From Orthonyx spaldingii (taxonomy: Eukaryota; Chordata; Aves; Passeriformes; Orthonychidae), in NCBI GenBank assembly GCA_013397795.1, contig VZTJ01003855.1, forward strand, positions 1-64,000: DNA of 64,000 bases, in the 5' to 3' direction. This document shows positions 61,707-64,000 of this stretch, piece after piece. The notes beneath the pieces were generated by a model. That model ran no database searches, was not told the origin of the DNA, and worked only from the letters and a program-made list of their open reading frames with translations. Position numbers and translations under genes: made by a program. Position 1 is the first letter of the stretch. Each line of letters opens with the position of its first letter.

Positions 61707-63917
61707 TGTGGCACAGTGCTGGCCCGTGTTGGGATGTGAATCTGTAGGCCCGAGTGCATTCTGGTGCATCACATCCTCACTCTGTGGGAAGCTGTTTATA
61801 GCTGTGTAACACTGTGATGAAACATCCACGTCTCCATGAGCTCTCTACAGCATTCAAAGTGTTTGTACACTTTGGCTGACAGTTTTCTCGGACCATTAAA
61901 AATGTGTCCTTACTGCCACTAATGTGACAGTGCCAAGTGCAGTAAAATTTTGTGCAGGGTTTATGTCTCCCATTTTTATAGAGGTTTTTTTTTGTGCCTC
62001 TCTCTCATGACTATTGGGCTTGAGCAGCAGAACTTCGCCCAGAAGTTGACGGGGTGCTCATCTGTGTATTGATGAGCTATTCCAGAGTGAAAGAGTTCAT
62101 TTGTCAAAGCAGCTTTGCAATGTCTGGGCAGGAGCAGGTCCAAGATATGCATGGATGCAAGGAGAGCAGTGCCAGTGACCTTGTAAGAGCAGACATTTCA
62201 TATTCTGCCTTCTTTTATTCTTTCTAGAAAGTAACAGGGGCACTGTGATTAGGGAGCAGAAGAATAACATAAACCTGTGATGTTTATAGAAACAGGAGTG
62301 TGTGATTGCTAAAAAAATGGTCACTTTCCTTTGAGTTTACCAAAACAAACTTGAGAACAGGAAAGAAACTTACCCTGAAACGGTTGGGGGAAGCTGAAAG
62401 TGCCCTCATTTCCTTTGACTTGGAATAAGGAACTACTTTGTGGTTTGGCTGCTCAGCAGCCGATCTGACCCTCATTACTGCCAGAAGAATATAGATTATG
62501 TAGGCCAATATATTGCCTGGCTGGCTGGATAGCTGATATTCACTGATACCAGTACTTACCAGCAATTTAATAAAAATGAAGCTCTGCCTTCTTTCAGCTC
62601 TTTTAAATTGCTTGGAACCTGGAGCAGTTGTGGCAGTGTGGGTACTAAGGAGTGACAAAGACATAAAAATCTCTTTCAGAAAACTGCATCCCACTGGGCA
62701 TTTCTGGCTAGCTATCAAAAAAAGAAAATAAAAAAAAGATCCCACGCATGTCTGTCTGCTCTCAGTGCAGCCAAGGAACTTAAAACTTTCCAAGAACTTC
62801 CTATAATGTTTGAAGTCTTTGTAGTAAGCTCTTTAAAACTTTTTCCTAGGTTGTAGGAGAGCAGGTAGAGCTACGTGTGTGGGTTTTGTTTGGGATTTTT
62901 TCAGAGAGCTAAGCAGAAGCATCCAGTAGGACAGAGTCTTCTTTATGTGGCATATTATATGAGATTTTGGGGAATGAATAACAGCATATTAAATAAATAA
63001 CAGTAGGAGTAGGAAATAATGAAAAGGCCAGGGTTGCACACAAAATGGGGCAAAATAATACCCAGACTGAACAGAGAAATGGGAGTTATCTGAGAGGAAA
63101 GTGCTGTTATTGTAGGAAAAGGAAAACTGTAGAAAATGGCAAAATCAGGAGTCCCTGGACCTGAGTGAGCCACAGTTCAGATCACCACAACAGCAGTCCT
63201 GTAGTGTGAGCTTGTTTCTGGGCTGTGCTTTCAGAGAGAGGACGGAACAGAGCGGTAACACACTCGTGTGACTCTGAAATCCAACCTTCAGCTCTGCCCA
63301 AGGCAGGGCAGGGCACAAGGCCTTGCCTGGACAGGGAATGCAAGATGAGCTGGTCTGCCTGAGAGGTTTTTTACCAAGAAATGAGCAAATAGCTTTCAAA
63401 TATCCAATTACTTAATTTTTAATTAGGGAAAAAAATAAATTCAAAAGGACCAGTTACGTGTTAATTCAAGTGTCTCTGCAAAAACCTGGTTCTGCCACAT
63501 AATGGAAAGAAAGGTGGTGAGGTTGAACACACACTGGTATGGACTGGAAGTTCTGAATCCTGTTCTATATGTGCTGCAAACAGAATAATCTGTGAAATCA
63601 CAGCCCTGTAGGCAGATCTTCTAAAAGAATTAATTGCACTTTTCTCTTGAGTTCCTGTTGGTCAGGTATTTTTTGGGTTGTGGGTACACTGCCTTTAAAT
63701 GAGCCAGCAATTTGACATAGCTGGGAAATGATCTGCAAAAACCAAAAAGGAGTTTATGACAGCCAGACACCGTTTGGAATGGGATGTCCAGATGTTATTC
63801 TACTGGGAATTTTCAGGATGTTAATATCAAAAGTAATCATAAAATGGATTTAAGAAACAGTAGAAATAAAGGATCTTGGTGGGCAGGCAGGAAATACAGC
63901 ATGTATTTCCTACAGCA
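61707..63917. other. Non-coding DNA after the first coding exon
   Basis: I searched all frames for cadherin motifs (DxNDN, DRE, DxDxGxNG) that would continue PCDH11 from residue 181 and found none. The longest frame not from the minisatellite, at 62284-62793 (-, 169 residues), has no recognised family motif. No RNA gene or other repeat recognised. Confidence 0.65.
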
Positions 63918-64000
63918 GAGGAGGACCAGGAAGATAATTAGAGGGATTAAGCACCTTTCCTATGAGGAAAGGCTGAAAGAATTGGGATTGTTCAGCCTGC
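63918..64000 (+). mobile_element. CR1 LINE fragment cut by the window end
   Basis: Blocks GGAGGACCAGGAAGATAATT, AGAGGGATTAAGCACCTTTC, CTATGAGGAAAGGCTGAAAG and TTGGGATTGTTCAGCCTG match a well-known stretch of avian CR1 a few hundred bases upstream of its 3' end. The element continues beyond the window. It is in the same orientation as the gene. Confidence 0.9.

Noticed and set aside
61225..61829. Three overlapping minus-strand frames of 135-177 residues with repeated LWVSVT-like peptides
   Set aside because: They are direct translations of the tandem DNA repeat in three frames, and have no independent coding support.
62284..62793. 169-residue minus-strand frame
   Set aside because: No recognised motif, no exon context, and it overlaps another short frame; treated as chance.

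Overview
The window looks like bird nuclear DNA. It is mostly AT-rich and non-coding. It carries several 5'-truncated CR1 LINE remnants with typical avian 3' ends (window start, 23.7, 25.4, 34.3, 40.7 and 47.8 kb, window end), one LTR-like element with bird-retrovirus-like architecture, a CpG island with an assembly gap, and a single convincing protein-coding exon.

The only gene I can support is a delta-1 protocadherin, best matching PCDH11 (PCDH11X), on the + strand. Its first coding exon (60646-61229, ATG at 60690) encodes the signal peptide, EC1 and the start of EC2. The CpG island at about 14.77-16.19 kb, broken by a 707-base gap, is the likely promoter. A strong splice donor at 16477 suggests a non-coding first exon ending at 16476. 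If so, 16477-60645 is a 44-kb 5' intron with no recognisable coding sequence. A second, smaller CpG-rich patch at about 8.67-9.09 kb holds a near-consensus CTCF motif and is followed by a perfect-looking donor at 9374, so it may be an alternative upstream promoter.

Layout: 1-8.6 kb, upstream non-coding DNA with a telomere-like tract; 8.7-9.4 kb, CpG patch, CTCF motif and donor; 9.4-14.8 kb, nothing recognised; 14.8-16.5 kb, CpG island, 25-bp minisatellite, gap and candidate exon 1; 16.5-60.6 kb, intron-like DNA with CR1 fragments, a possible tRNA-derived SINE remnant, palindromes, a 117-bp near-identical direct duplication and an LTR; 60.6-61.2 kb, PCDH11 exon; 61.3-61.7 kb, a minisatellite with alternating short and long units; 61.7-64 kb, non-coding DNA ending in a CR1.

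The oddest feature is that the protocadherin exon stops in EC2 at a canonical donor. In non-clustered protocadherins the ectodomain normally lies in one large exon. A 13-copy minisatellite starts 76 bases after the break. This could be a lineage-specific intron or an assembly or rearrangement break. I saw no operon-like, defence-like or otherwise undescribed multi-gene system. All calls are by eye, without database searches.
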